DNA from: a gamma proteobacterium HTCC2207
GTDB taxonomy: Bacteria; Pseudomonadota; Gammaproteobacteria; Pseudomonadales; Porticoccaceae
DNA: 64,000 nucleotides
Reading direction: 5' to 3'
Assembly (NCBI GenBank): GCA_000153445.1
Contig: CH672399.1
Span: 113,580 to 177,579, forward strand
A program made the translations under genes and the position numbers. Of this stretch, positions 47,310-56,445 are shown piece by piece. The notes under the pieces are model-generated. The model worked only from the letters and a program-made list of their open reading frames with translations, ran no database searches and was not told where the DNA came from. Position 1 is the stretch's first letter. Every line of letters starts with the position of its first letter.

Positions 47310-48185
47310 CTAAAGATTAATCGCTTTAATCTCAGTAGCCTGATCGAATTTCTCGCGCTCGATTTGCAACGTCTCAAAATCAAACAGCTCAGTGTCGGCA
47401 AGCTGGGATGGGGAAACATTTTTTATCGAACTGAAAATGCTCTCCACACGACCCGGATACTGACGCTCCCACTGCACCAACATATCTTTGACCACATTGC
47501 GCTGCAGTCCATCCTGAGAGCCACAGAGGTTGCAGGGAATAATCGGGAATTCTTTGAGTTCCGCCAAGGCCACCAAATCACTTTCTCGACAGTACGCCAG
47601 CGGTCGAATAACAATATTCTTTTTATCGTCTGAGAGTAGTTTAGGCGGCATGGCTTTGAGCTTAGACTGGTAGAACATATTCAAAAACAGTGTTTCGACT
47701 ATATCATCTCGGTGATGGCCCAAGGCTACTTTGGTACAGCCGATCTGTTCGGCAAAGCCATACAGTGTGCCACGACGCAGACGGGAGCAGAGACTGCAGT
47801 AGGTTTTACCCTCAGGCACCTTGCTGGTGACGATGCTGTAGGTATCTTTCTCAAGGATATGGTATTCGATATCGAGTTTATCCAGATACTCGGGCAATAC
47901 ATGTTCGGGGAAGCCGGGTTGTTTTTGATCCAGATTCACCGCCACCAGCTCAAACTTGATAGGCGCACTAGATTGCAGGCCCATCAAAATATCCAGCATT
48001 GCGTAGGAATCTTTGCCACCAGAGAGACAGACCATAATGCGGTCGCCCTCTTCAATCATATTGTAATCGGCGATCGCTTTGCCCACATTGCGGCGCAGAC
48101 GCTTCTGCAGTTTGTTGGCTTCCAGCTGGTTTTTGCGGATCGACATTGGGGCTGCTCTGAGGGTCGTGGTTTGAAAGCTGGGCAT
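47310..48185 (-). CDS. ttcA: tRNA 2-thiocytidine biosynthesis protein
   Basis: Fe-S-dependent enzyme that thiolates C32 of some tRNAs. It has the PP-loop [10 protein letters not shown], the [13 protein letters not shown] cysteine pair and the third Cys in [10 protein letters not shown]. The sequence [28 protein letters not shown] is split across its N-terminal part as in E. coli TtcA. The ATG at 48185 gives 291 residues; an ATG at 48146 (MSIRKNQ) is equally plausible because neither has a strong ribosome site. Confidence 0.95.
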   Translation of the reverse strand: MPSFQTTTLRAAPMSIRKNQLEANKLQKRLRRNVGKAIADYNMIEEGDRIMVCLSGGKDSYAMLDILMGLQSSAPIKFELVAVNLDQKQPGFPEHVLPEYLDKLDIEYHILEKDTYSIVTSKVPEGKTYCSLCSRLRRGTLYGFAEQIGCTKVALGHHRDDIVETLFLNMFYQSKLKAMPPKLLSDDKKNIVIRPLAYCRESDLVALAELKEFPIIPCNLCGSQDGLQRNVVKDMLVQWERQYPGRVESIFSSIKNVSPSQLADTELFDFETLQIEREKFDQATEIKAINL

Positions 48186-48246
48186 TGTAATTGCAGCGTA
48201 GGGGTTTCACCAAGTCTTAGGTTGATATTCTCTGTTCGGGGAGTTT

Positions 48247-48497
48247 GAGATCTCTCACATACGTTCGAGATGACAGGCTGGAGGTGGCTTGCCGCTCACT
48301 AACCTGTCACCTCAAGAGAGTTCTAAAAACCTGTCATCCCGACAGAGCTCTAAAAACCCGCCATCCCCACAGAGCCCTAAAACCCGTCATCCCGACACAG
48401 CTCTAAATCCCGTCATCCCGACACAGCTCTAAAACCCGTCATCCCGACACAGCTCTAAAACCCGTCATCCCGACAGAGCGGAGCGACGAGGGATCTC
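48247..48497. repeat. Dispersed two-ended repeat element, copy 2, with 26-bp array
   Basis: End B (48247-48275) and the reverse complement of end A (48464-48497) match copy 1 at 6826-6949 with one mismatch each, in the opposite orientation. Between them lie about six 26-bp tandem units of the form CCCGTCATCCCGACACAGCT plus CTAAAA, from about 48329 to 48480; the units derive from the inner part of end A. This fills the gene-free stretch between ttcA and the DUF547 gene. Confidence 0.88.
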
Positions 48498-48515
48498 AAA
48501 CCACCCAAACCCCAC

Positions 48516-49316
48516 TTAAAGCGGCCAGCGCGTCTCCGGTGCATTAATCCGCTTGTCGTAAGCATATTCAATATCCCCACTAAAACCCAAAATATACAGC
48601 GCCTTACTATCCTCGGCGTAATGGGAAAATAGACGAATCAACTGGCGGTCTCCACCACCAAAGTCATCTCGATACCAAGAAAATATCCTCGACACACGCA
48701 ACTGATCCCGAGACACAGTCAAACCACGGGGATGATTAATAAACTCACGAGCGTACTGCTTGAGCAATTTATTGGTATTGCGTCCAGTAAAGGCCTGAGC
48801 ATGAATTGCCGGACAGCCGACAGTGGCGCAGCTGAGACCAAACACCATTTTGTAGTCCTGCCAGATGGGCCGCAGAATACGCTGATCTATATCGGCTACC
48901 GATAGCTTCTTGCCGGCCACCGATACCCGGCGCTTGCGACTTATTTTGTCACGGTCCACAGCAGTCACCGGATAGACCTTAAGCAGACCTTGCAGAGTCA
49001 GCGCATTATAGAGATTCAACCAATAGGCCTTTTGCTCAAGCTTGCGATAATCTCGGGGATCAATCGATGCCATCTTGGCAATATACTTGTCTAGCGCCTT
49101 GGCGTCTCGGCGGGTCACATCAGCATAGCGAAAGCGGTTAATTCCCGAGGAATGATTGCTCAATACATAGGTTTTTAAAAAGCCATCAAACGCCGAATGA
49201 TCTATAATCATCGAATTGGTCTCGTCACTGCTATTCCACATAGCCCAGGCTTGACTGTCTTTTTTTGCAAGTGCATTTGAGGCGCAAGATAGGGCGACTA
49301 GAACCACCACCAACAA
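48516..49316 (-). CDS. DUF547 secreted protein with interrupted start
   Basis: A DUF547 protein of about 266 residues. Family motifs are AYWLNLYNALTLQGLL, the Cys pair in GLSCATVGCPAIH, and SWYRDDFG. Function is unknown; the fold resembles transglutaminase-like families. A hydrophobic segment LVVVLVALSCASNALA looks like a signal peptide. The in-frame ATG at 49334 begins MQRL, but TAA at 49320-49322 follows, so the only usable start is the TTG at 49316, giving a signal peptide with no positive N-terminus. Either translation starts weakly there or the gene is damaged. Confidence 0.8.
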   Translation of the reverse strand: MLVVVLVALSCASNALAKKDSQAWAMWNSSDETNSMIIDHSAFDGFLKTYVLSNHSSGINRFRYADVTRRDAKALDKYIAKMASIDPRDYRKLEQKAYWLNLYNALTLQGLLKVYPVTAVDRDKISRKRRVSVAGKKLSVADIDQRILRPIWQDYKMVFGLSCATVGCPAIHAQAFTGRNTNKLLKQYAREFINHPRGLTVSRDQLRVSRIFSWYRDDFGGGDRQLIRLFSHYAEDSKALYILGFSGDIEYAYDKRINAPETRWPL

Positions 49317-49476
49317 TATTTATAACCGCTGCATAACCAACTCCATTTGAATCCGTTGTGAGGTAAAAATTATTTTAATCAAACCGGCGAAATAGCTGAC
49401 GCCGAGAACACAATTTCTGTAACCCGTCTTTAGTAACATCGCCCCTGTTATCAATCAATTTGGAGCCCATAAAACT

Positions 49477-50775
49477 TTGAACAGCATCACCAAAACCGCG
49501 CAGCAAAATGCAGAACTGCTACAAAAAGACCAGCAATTTGTCTGGCACCCCTACTCCTCACTCAGTGACCCCATACCCGCCTATGAGGTAGTGTCAGCCT
49601 CAGGGGTCTATCTCAAACTGGCCGATGGTCGGGAGCTAATCGACGGTATGTCTTCTTGGTGGTGCACGATCCACGGCTACAACCACCCAGTGTTAAATCA
49701 AGCGGCAAAAGACCAGATCGACAGAGTCAGCCACGTGATGTTTGGCGGCATTACCCATGCGCCAGCGGTGGAGCTCTGTGAAAAACTGGTGGCCATTACG
49801 CCGTCAGGATTAGACAAGGTGTTTCTCTCGGACTCGGGTTCGGTGGCAGTTGAAGTGGCGATCAAGATGGCTTTTCAATACTGGATTTCTCAGGGCCAGA
49901 CGCAAAAATCTCAGCTTTTAACGCTGCGCAGTGGCTACCATGGCGATACCTTTGCCGCCATGTCCGTGTGCGACCCCAAGACTGGGATGCACCATATGTT
50001 TGATCAGGTAGTGAACAAACATCATTTTGCCCCGGCACCTCAGACTGGCGTTTACGAGGAGTGGAACGAAGAGGATATCGCTGAGTTTACCGAAATAATT
50101 TCAACTAGAAGCGATCAGTTAGCTGCAGTGATTCTGGAGCCAATTGTTCAGGGTGCTGGCGGCATGCGCTTTTACTCACCGCACTATTTAAAGCGTGTCC
50201 GCGAACTCTGCGATCAGCACAATGTGTTGTTAATCGCCGATGAGATCGCCACCGGGTTTGGTCGTAGCGGAAAATTGTTTGCCTGCGAATGGGCGGGAAT
50301 TTCTCCGGATATTCTCTGTTTAGGCAAAGCCATTACCGGCGGCTATATGACTCTGGCCGCAACTCTGTGCAGTGAAGAAGTGAGCCGTGGAATCTGCGAG
50401 GGAGAGGCTGGCTGCTTTATGCATGGCCCAACATTTATGGGTAATCCCCTGGCCTGTGCGGTGGCGAATGCCAGCATTGATCTATTACTAAGCAGCGATT
50501 GGCAGGCCAATATTCAGCGTATTGAAACGCTTTTAAGTGCTCAGATGGAAGTCTTTAGCGCGTTAGATAGCGTCGACGAAATTCGCGTTCTAGGCGCCAT
50601 AGGGGTAATACAGATGAAGGAGCCGGTCAATCTAGCCGAGATTCAGAAAAAGTTTGTCGCCGAGGGTATTTGGGTTCGTCCCTTCGGCAAGCTGGTCTAT
50701 GTTATGCCGCCCTACATTATTAGCGACAGGGAACTCACAACGTTGTTAAGGGGGATTTACAAGGTTCTGGCTTAA
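49477..50775 (+). CDS. bioA: Adenosylmethionine-8-amino-7-oxononanoate aminotransferase
   Basis: PLP enzyme of biotin synthesis that makes 7,8-diaminopelargonic acid using SAM as amino donor. Characteristic parts are WHPYSSLSDP at the start, DGMSSWWCTIHGYNHP, SDSGSVAVEVAIKMA, LIADEIATGFGRSGKLF and the PLP Lys in CLGKAITGGYM. The length of 432 residues is normal. The start is the TTG at 49477 with GGAG about 11 nt upstream. No other bio gene is in the window. Its last codons are part of a 13-bp tandem repeat. Confidence 0.96.
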   Translation: MNSITKTAQQNAELLQKDQQFVWHPYSSLSDPIPAYEVVSASGVYLKLADGRELIDGMSSWWCTIHGYNHPVLNQAAKDQIDRVSHVMFGGITHAPAVELCEKLVAITPSGLDKVFLSDSGSVAVEVAIKMAFQYWISQGQTQKSQLLTLRSGYHGDTFAAMSVCDPKTGMHHMFDQVVNKHHFAPAPQTGVYEEWNEEDIAEFTEIISTRSDQLAAVILEPIVQGAGGMRFYSPHYLKRVRELCDQHNVLLIADEIATGFGRSGKLFACEWAGISPDILCLGKAITGGYMTLAATLCSEEVSRGICEGEAGCFMHGPTFMGNPLACAVANASIDLLLSSDWQANIQRIETLLSAQMEVFSALDSVDEIRVLGAIGVIQMKEPVNLAEIQKKFVAEGIWVRPFGKLVYVMPPYIISDRELTTLLRGIYKVLA

Positions 50776-50820
50776 GGTTCTCGCTTAAAGTACGGGTGTA
50801 AGGCTATGGAAAAGCCTTAC
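50761..50820 (+). terminator. 13-bp repeat plus terminator after bioA
   Basis: AAGGTTCTGGCTT (50761) is the coding end of bioA (KVLA-stop) and is repeated as AAGGTTCTCGCTT at 50774. Then a perfect 8-bp stem GTAAGGCT (50798-50805) with AGCCTTAC (50813-50820) is followed by CCCCTTTT, a likely intrinsic terminator. Confidence 0.75.
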
Positions 50821-50838
50821 CCCTTTTGACTGTAACCA

Positions 50839-51369
50839 TTACTGGGGCAGTTGATGAGGTGCCTTTTGCAACAGCTTAGGGTCATAACCCAAGTCGATCA
50901 CAAAGTCGCGCAACTCTGCGTAGGTCTTATCCGGGATCTGTGCGCTACGCGCCATAATCCATACATAGTCGCGGCTATTGCGGCCGATCACGGTGTATTG
51001 ATAATCCTCGTCTAAATAGACTATGCGGTAGTCAGCTTTAATCGGCCAGAGAAACTGCATACCCCATTCCGCATTGCTGTCGGCGTTTCGAATAAAGCCC
51101 TTGGGTTGGTAGACCTTCTCCTCCCCCTCAAAAGAACCTGCATTAAAGGTAAACGTGGTGGCAATAGTGCCATCGGCATTCAGCTCATAGGATTCAACGG
51201 GATTGTGAGCACCTTTCTCAAGAAACGTTGGGATATTGGCAATGACATACCAATCGCCCATAAAGCGAGGCAGATCAACCTCGTCCACAGTAGCCATAGG
51301 CGGCTGACTGCTGCAGGCGGTGAGTACCATCATCAATGTAGCGGCGGTCATTACTCTTATTAGTTTCAT
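50839..51369 (-). CDS. blc: Outer-membrane lipocalin Blc
   Basis: A 176-residue lipocalin lipoprotein. The ATG at 51369 gives a signal peptide with lipobox LTAC, followed by RFMGDWYVIANIPTFLEKGAHN and the family strands KADYRIVYLDEDYQYTVIGR and YVWIMARSAQI. It is closer to canonical bacterial Blc than the first lipocalin. It lies 46 nt downstream of the DUF6134-like gene and belongs to a DUF1295-DUF6134-lipocalin operon, which suggests a lipid-related role. Confidence 0.93.
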   Translation of the reverse strand: MKLIRVMTAATLMMVLTACSSQPPMATVDEVDLPRFMGDWYVIANIPTFLEKGAHNPVESYELNADGTIATTFTFNAGSFEGEEKVYQPKGFIRNADSNAEWGMQFLWPIKADYRIVYLDEDYQYTVIGRNSRDYVWIMARSAQIPDKTYAELRDFVIDLGYDPKLLQKAPHQLPQ

Positions 51370-51415
51370 TTTTTCCGCTCTCTTTTTTGCCAATGTTTTA
51401 CCAATTTTTTTGAGG

Positions 51416-52042
51416 CTAAAGGACGCGCTGATAGCGCAGTGTGCCGCCAATTAACAGTTCGGTCTCTAGCGACAGCCACTCTCCTGCAGCGTCATATTGC
51501 AGATCAATATCGACTTTAGGTAAGACAATCTTGATATGGGTAATACTGTCCTTTTCAGAAACCTGGGAGCTGATATCGACCGGCACATTGATCCCGGTCT
51601 CTGCGTTTAATAAATTTTCACCCCGCAACCATTGCGAGTTCCAATAAGCAAAGCCACGTACACAGCCAGTGAGTGTTTCTGTCTCGTCGGGGCGCTGAAC
51701 CACAAGCCCGGTCTGATCAGTGCTGGCCTCGATGGCAAAGGCATTACCCTGCTTCTCGGTTTCGCTCTGCAGCGAAACCAAACAACCAGACTGCCAAATT
51801 TCATTAGCTTGATGGAGGTACTTAACGCGCTTTATTTTAAAAACTTTGAAATCTAGCGCCATCGTTGAGGAAACTTCAGTCGACTCGCCCCGCTGTAACA
51901 GTTCAAACTGATGCTGCCCTACTTCACGGTCATTTAAAAAAACGTCAAAATCCAAAAATCTGATACTCGTATCCTCAAGCTCATTGCTTACAACTTGGTT
52001 AGTAGCCAGTAAAAAGAAAACAATAAACAAACTGCGAATCAT
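51416..52042 (-). CDS. DUF6134-like secreted protein
   Basis: A 208-residue protein with a signal peptide (IRSLFIVFFLLATNQVVS) and a beta-rich body starting FDVFLNDREVGQHQFEL, with FAYWNSQWLRGENLLN in the middle. This resembles the DUF6134 family (recalled). The ATG at 52042 overlaps the stop of the DUF1295 gene by 4 nt, so the two are translationally coupled. Function unknown. Confidence 0.78.
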   Translation of the reverse strand: MIRSLFIVFFLLATNQVVSNELEDTSIRFLDFDVFLNDREVGQHQFELLQRGESTEVSSTMALDFKVFKIKRVKYLHQANEIWQSGCLVSLQSETEKQGNAFAIEASTDQTGLVVQRPDETETLTGCVRGFAYWNSQWLRGENLLNAETGINVPVDISSQVSEKDSITHIKIVLPKVDIDLQYDAAGEWLSLETELLIGGTLRYQRVL

Positions 52043-52872
52043 AGATCTGTGCCTATTTTTTGCGCTGGCTTCCACGGAATAAAAGCACTGGTCGTTTCGA
52101 TATACTGCCGGTAGTCGAGACGCCGTTCAGTGATGCCTCGCTCCATATGACCGATACCGGATAATTTTAATAACAGGGCTATCATAATCATCGGCGCCAA
52201 CAAAAGCCAAGGCAGGGTTGCAGCACTCGCAGAGGGGATGGAAAAAACGACCCAGCCGCACCAGACACAGCACTCGCCAAAATAATTGGGATGACGGGAA
52301 TAGCGCCAGAGACCGCTGCTCAGCGTCTCCGAATCACGCAACACCAACTGATTAAATCTATACAGCTGCAGGTCAGCAAGCACCTCCATGGTAAAGCCAG
52401 CCATCCAAAGAGCAGCGCCAGCTGTATGCCAGTAATTCCAACTTAGGCTAGCCCCAGAACCCAGCGCTACTGCAAACAGCGAGCTAAGTATCCAAATTAA
52501 AAGTGCCCGAAACAGAAATACATTAAACAGACTTTTGATGGCGAAATTAGGCGACAACTTTTGACGCATCGCCTTATAGCGCCGCTCTTCCCCAAGGTTT
52601 CGCCCGCGAAGTAAGAGAAAGGTACTCAGGCGCAGAGCCCAGACTGCGAGCATTAGGAGGAAAACCAAATTGACCGTATTGAGACTGATCTCAAAACCGA
52701 TCTGGTAGGCATAGACCAACGCGCTTACCAACAACATTGGCGACCAGAGATAGTCGATAATTCTGATATCCTCAATCACTAAGCTCACCAACCAGGCGCT
52801 CAGAGCGATTAAAAGTATTAGGGGAACAGCCTCCAACATAAGTTGTATATCGAGGCCTAGAAACAGATTCAT
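52039..52872 (-). CDS. DUF1295 steroid 5-alpha-reductase-like membrane protein
   Basis: A 277-residue protein with six or seven membrane segments. The DUF1295 hallmarks are GRNLGEERRYKAMRQ, GLWRYSRHPNYFGECCVWCGW and the C-terminal RRLDYRQYIETTSAFIPW. The family is related to steroid 5-alpha reductases and isoprenyl methyltransferases. Similar genes accompany fatty-acid modification clusters in many Proteobacteria, so a lipid substrate is likely (inference). First gene of a three-gene operon. Confidence 0.92.
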   Translation of the reverse strand: MNLFLGLDIQLMLEAVPLILLIALSAWLVSLVIEDIRIIDYLWSPMLLVSALVYAYQIGFEISLNTVNLVFLLMLAVWALRLSTFLLLRGRNLGEERRYKAMRQKLSPNFAIKSLFNVFLFRALLIWILSSLFAVALGSGASLSWNYWHTAGAALWMAGFTMEVLADLQLYRFNQLVLRDSETLSSGLWRYSRHPNYFGECCVWCGWVVFSIPSASAATLPWLLLAPMIMIALLLKLSGIGHMERGITERRLDYRQYIETTSAFIPWKPAQKIGTDL

Positions 52873-52983
52873 AGGCTTACCCAGTGCTTCGGATTATTCT
52901 ATTTATTATCTGTCCTTTACGCGGGTCTTGAAAAAAAAGATCAACCTCACTTAGACGCTGAGGAGTAGGCTGCGATGCTATAA

Positions 52984-53625
52984 CTAAGGCTTATAATGCC
53001 CCGCTCGTTCTAAATTCTCACTGGTAGTCTGACGAGCAGCACTGCCCTTTTTGATCAATACATAGGTGGCACCCAAACCACCGTGATACTTCTGCGCCGT
53101 GTGGAAGGCCAAGACCTGATCAAACTGTTTTAGCCAGTGATTGACACAGCTTTTAAGCACAGCAGGTCGCGCAAGGTGCTCACCCTTACCATGAGTGATA
53201 AGGGCGCAACGCACCGAGTGTTTCTGACAATCATCGACAAAATTCCACAGCGCAGCTCGTGCCTGTTCCACCGTGTGACGGTGCAAGTCGAGGCGCGATT
53301 GAATTTCATACTTACCCATGCGGAGATTTTTATACACACCGTGCTGCACACCGGGGCGAGAAAATTCTAGCGGATCCAGTGCCGCGACCTGTTCAATAAT
53401 ACTATTGGGATCCAGAAAATTACCCTCGTCTTGAACCTCCAACTGAGCCGCCTGACGACGCGCCAAGACACCTGGCGTCAACTGAGCAGACTTGGCCACA
53501 AAAGCGGCACCCTTGCCGCGCAGAGGTTCGACGGCATCGCCAAACAGCGCATCGAAGTCCTCTTCGAGATCATCTTGGCTGCCAGCGCCGGTATTTATTT
53601 CGCGGTTTTTATTGGCCCCTGACAT
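52984..53625 (-). CDS. Smr-domain (MutS2 C-terminal type) protein
   Basis: A 213-residue SmrA/SmrB-type protein. The N-terminal half is charged and probably disordered. The Smr domain shows LDLHRHTVEQARAALWNFV and ALITHGKGEHL followed by LGATYVLIKKG. Smr proteins are endonucleases acting on DNA or on mRNA in collided ribosomes. The ATG at 53625 is the natural start; the frame extends to 53643. It is divergent from slyD. Confidence 0.92.
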   Translation of the reverse strand: MSGANKNREINTGAGSQDDLEEDFDALFGDAVEPLRGKGAAFVAKSAQLTPGVLARRQAAQLEVQDEGNFLDPNSIIEQVAALDPLEFSRPGVQHGVYKNLRMGKYEIQSRLDLHRHTVEQARAALWNFVDDCQKHSVRCALITHGKGEHLARPAVLKSCVNHWLKQFDQVLAFHTAQKYHGGLGATYVLIKKGSAARQTTSENLERAGHYKP

Positions 53626-53751
53626 AACTGCCCTTCTCCTCACTCGATTACTTAAATTTGTGCCCGTTATTTAGTACTTGCGACAATGTTGCCGATGGCA
53701 CAACTGATGTAAACTGCAGCCCTCAGAATTCGCTCCCCAGAGGTCAGCGCC

Positions 53752-54237
53752 ATGCCGGTCAAGCACAATCACGTTATCACCCTTCACTACCAGCTTAAAG
53801 ATGATAATGACAAGATCCTTGATAAAAGTTACGACAGTCAGGAGCCAATGGTTTATCTCCATGGCCATCGCCAGATGATCCGTGGTTTCGAAGCCGCCAT
53901 TGCCGGTGCCGAGGAAGGTGAAAAGCGCGCTTTTAGCGTTAGCCCAGCCGAGGGCTATGGACTGCGCAATGTGAATAATATGCAGCGCATTCCAACCAAA
54001 TACCTCAAGCACGAAGGCAAGTTATCCGCGGGTCAGGCAATCAACGTCAATACTGAAAACGGGGTTAAGCCAGGCACCATAATGAAGGTCGGAAAATTCA
54101 ATGCGGATGTGGATATGAATCATCCACTGGCCGGTAAAAACCTGCATTTCGAAATCGAAGTGATTAGCATTCGCCCCGCCACCGATGACGAAGTGGGCCA
54201 TGGTCATGTTCACGGCAGCGGTGGCTGTGATCATTAG
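53752..54237 (+). CDS. slyD: FKBP-type peptidyl-prolyl isomerase SlyD
   Basis: Cytoplasmic prolyl isomerase and chaperone of 161 residues. It has the split FKBP domain (VITLHYQLKDDNDKILDKS, PMVYLHGHRQMIRGFEAAIAG), the inserted IF chaperone domain (about residues 75-125), and a short His-rich tail (GHGHVHGSGGCDH) that may bind nickel. The tail is much shorter than in E. coli SlyD. The TauE/SafE gene follows after 13 bp. Confidence 0.96.
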   Translation: MPVKHNHVITLHYQLKDDNDKILDKSYDSQEPMVYLHGHRQMIRGFEAAIAGAEEGEKRAFSVSPAEGYGLRNVNNMQRIPTKYLKHEGKLSAGQAINVNTENGVKPGTIMKVGKFNADVDMNHPLAGKNLHFEIEVISIRPATDDEVGHGHVHGSGGCDH

Positions 54238-54250
54238 AGCGGCCGATTAA

Positions 54251-55057
54251 ATGAATTTGGATTTTCAGTGGTATCAGTACGCGCTGATTGTTTTGGTGTT
54301 TATCTGGAGCGGCTTTGTTCGCGCTGGCTTCGGTTTTGGTGGCGCACTATTTACTATTCCGTTTTTGCTGTTAATCCACAATGATCCGCTGTTTTTCCTG
54401 CCGATCATTTCCATACATCTGCTATTTTTTGCCGGCCTAACACTGTTTTTATCTCACTGGGCAGCTGCTGTTACTGTTGCGGTCGCTGAAACTGGAGAGA
54501 AACAGTCCGAGTCGCCTCAAGAAGCGATCAATTGGCGCTTTGTACGCTACGCCCTGCTGATTATGCTAATCCCCAAGCTAGCAGGGGTTGTGGGGCTTTT
54601 GATACTGCCTAGCAACCTGATGAACAGCATTATTTTTCTGTTAATTGCGGCCTACTCGATCACCTATATTATCGGCAAACCTCTGCAGAGTAACAGTCGC
54701 CTGCTGGATACGGTCTTTTTGATACTCGGCGCCTATATCAGCGGCACCTCGCTAATCGGTGGACCCTTGGTGATCGCCGTGGCCATGCGCCACATTCAAG
54801 CCCATGAGTTTCGCAATACCTTGTATGTACTCTGGTTTGTCTTAGTTGGCATCAAACTCTTTGCCTTTAACCTAGCCGGTGTCGACTTGCAGCTGATGGC
54901 CTCATTATGGCTCCTGCCCTTTGCCGGAATCGGTCATATGATCGGACAGAAATTCCACCAGCGCTTACTGCAGCACAGCAATGCGCGCTTCTATCAAATT
55001 CTCGGGTGGGTGTTATTGAGCACTAGTCTGATTGGACTCCTGCAGATCGTCGTTTAG
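54251..55057 (+). CDS. TauE/SafE-family membrane permease
   Basis: A 268-residue protein with about eight membrane segments in two halves, each starting with the family-like GFGFGGALFTIPFLL and GTSLIGGPLVIAVAM. The family exports or imports sulfur-containing anions such as sulfoacetate or sulfite. It lies 13 bp downstream of slyD and is probably co-transcribed. Substrate cannot be told. Confidence 0.92.
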   Translation: MNLDFQWYQYALIVLVFIWSGFVRAGFGFGGALFTIPFLLLIHNDPLFFLPIISIHLLFFAGLTLFLSHWAAAVTVAVAETGEKQSESPQEAINWRFVRYALLIMLIPKLAGVVGLLILPSNLMNSIIFLLIAAYSITYIIGKPLQSNSRLLDTVFLILGAYISGTSLIGGPLVIAVAMRHIQAHEFRNTLYVLWFVLVGIKLFAFNLAGVDLQLMASLWLLPFAGIGHMIGQKFHQRLLQHSNARFYQILGWVLLSTSLIGLLQIVV

Positions 55058-55123
55058 CCTCCTTTGACTTAAAAGTTGACTACTATTAAGGGAGTGTTTA
55101 ACAAGAAGCCTTGAGCTAGCCCT

Positions 55124-56371
55124 ATGTCCTCGACAATTTTGCGCCTTATGCTGCCGCTTACCTGTCCAGTAGCCGCTTTAGCCCTACGTTATCTATTTGT
55201 CGATCACCCCCTATACAGCACCAGCCAACTAGACTTTTTACTGCTTCAGCTACCCTATATTTTACTGGGGCTGGCGGCCCTTACAGCACTTCTAAGCAAT
55301 CATGCTCTAGAGGCCGGAATCACCATTGGCCTGCTCTGCGCCTATTGGCTAATTCAACGTTTTTTGCAGTCGCCACTTAATACCCAACCTGCCAGTCAAA
55401 TTTTCTATCTGCTGACCTTGCTCAGTCCGGCGCTATTGATCACCTATGCACTGCTGCCACAGCGCAGTTGTCTTCAGTTACAGGGGCTGCTGACGGTCCT
55501 GCTGGCACCATTGATTATTCTTTTGGTCGCCGGTCTATTGGCAATTAATCACTCGTTATTTCTTACTTCTGCTACCGACGCCCTGAGTACCAGTCTAATC
55601 GGCAGCTATCTCTCAGCGTTGAGTTGGATGCTCTATTTTGCCGCTGTCGGTCTGAGCTTGGGTTTAAGCCTCTATCAGCATCAGAGCATTCACAACTCAG
55701 TATTGGGCTGCGCACTGATGAGTGTGATCACCTATGGTTGGATCCAACTCAATAGCATCTCAGCGTTTATGTTTTCCGGCATGGGTCTGTTGCTGACAAT
55801 TAACCTCACTATCAGCCTTTTACAGATAGGCTACCGCGACGATTTAACTCAAATAGGCAATCGTCGCGCTCTACAGCAGACGGCCAAAACATTGCGTGGC
55901 CCCTACAGCATTGCCATGGTAGATGCGGATTACTTTAAAAAAATAAATGATCAGTTTGGCCATGATTTGGGAGACCAAGCCCTGCGCGTGATCGCCAGCC
56001 TGCTTAACCAAACCGCTGAGGGCGGCAAACCTTTTCGCTACGGTGGTGAAGAGTTCTGTCTGCTGTTCAGGGGTAAAACTGAGCAGGAAGTATTGGATGC
56101 ACTGGAAGCCTGCCGTCAGGCCATAGCCAACTATGATATGGTGGTGCGGGATAAACAACTGCGCCCAAAGAAGCTTAAACAGGGCGAGACCAGACGCGGT
56201 GCCAGCAAGAGAAAAAGTAATCTGCGCCTGACGGTAAGTATTGGCGTCGCCAGCAGTGATATGGCCCACTCTAGCAACAGTCTCAATCCATTTGAGCAGG
56301 TTTTAAAGCGCGCTGACCAGGCGCTCTATCGCGCTAAAGCCTCAGGCCGCAACTGTATTCAGGCGGCCTGA
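55124..56371 (+). CDS. Membrane diguanylate cyclase (GGDEF)
   Basis: Synthesises the second messenger c-di-GMP. The first 230 residues hold about six or seven membrane segments with no recognisable sensor domain. The GGDEF domain (about 245-415) begins RDDLTQIGNRRAL, has DADYFKKINDQFGHDLGDQAL and the active-site motif YGGEEF. The upstream RxxD inhibitory site is absent (AEGG in its place), so product inhibition may be weak. An insert rich in Lys/Arg (about residues 340-365) interrupts the C-terminal part of the domain. Confidence 0.94.
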   Translation: MSSTILRLMLPLTCPVAALALRYLFVDHPLYSTSQLDFLLLQLPYILLGLAALTALLSNHALEAGITIGLLCAYWLIQRFLQSPLNTQPASQIFYLLTLLSPALLITYALLPQRSCLQLQGLLTVLLAPLIILLVAGLLAINHSLFLTSATDALSTSLIGSYLSALSWMLYFAAVGLSLGLSLYQHQSIHNSVLGCALMSVITYGWIQLNSISAFMFSGMGLLLTINLTISLLQIGYRDDLTQIGNRRALQQTAKTLRGPYSIAMVDADYFKKINDQFGHDLGDQALRVIASLLNQTAEGGKPFRYGGEEFCLLFRGKTEQEVLDALEACRQAIANYDMVVRDKQLRPKKLKQGETRRGASKRKSNLRLTVSIGVASSDMAHSSNSLNPFEQVLKRADQALYRAKASGRNCIQAA

Positions 56372-56385
56372 CTCTTGTGGAAAGA

Positions 56386-56445
56386 AAGCCTAGCTATAAA
56401 AAGCCTAACTATAAAAAGCCTAGCTGTAAAAAACTTAGCTATGAA
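56386..56445. repeat. 15-bp tandem repeat, 4 units
   Basis: Units AAGCCTAGCTATAAA (56386), AAGCCTAACTATAAA (56401), AAGCCTAGCTGTAAA (56416) and AAACTTAGCTATGAA (56431). The last unit contains the stop codon and final codons of the minus-strand nitroreductase; the array starts 14 nt after the diguanylate cyclase stop. Confidence 0.95.

Noticed and set aside
48329-48497. 26-bp repeated units as a CRISPR array
   Set aside because: The units are directly adjacent with no unique spacers between them, and no cas gene is nearby.
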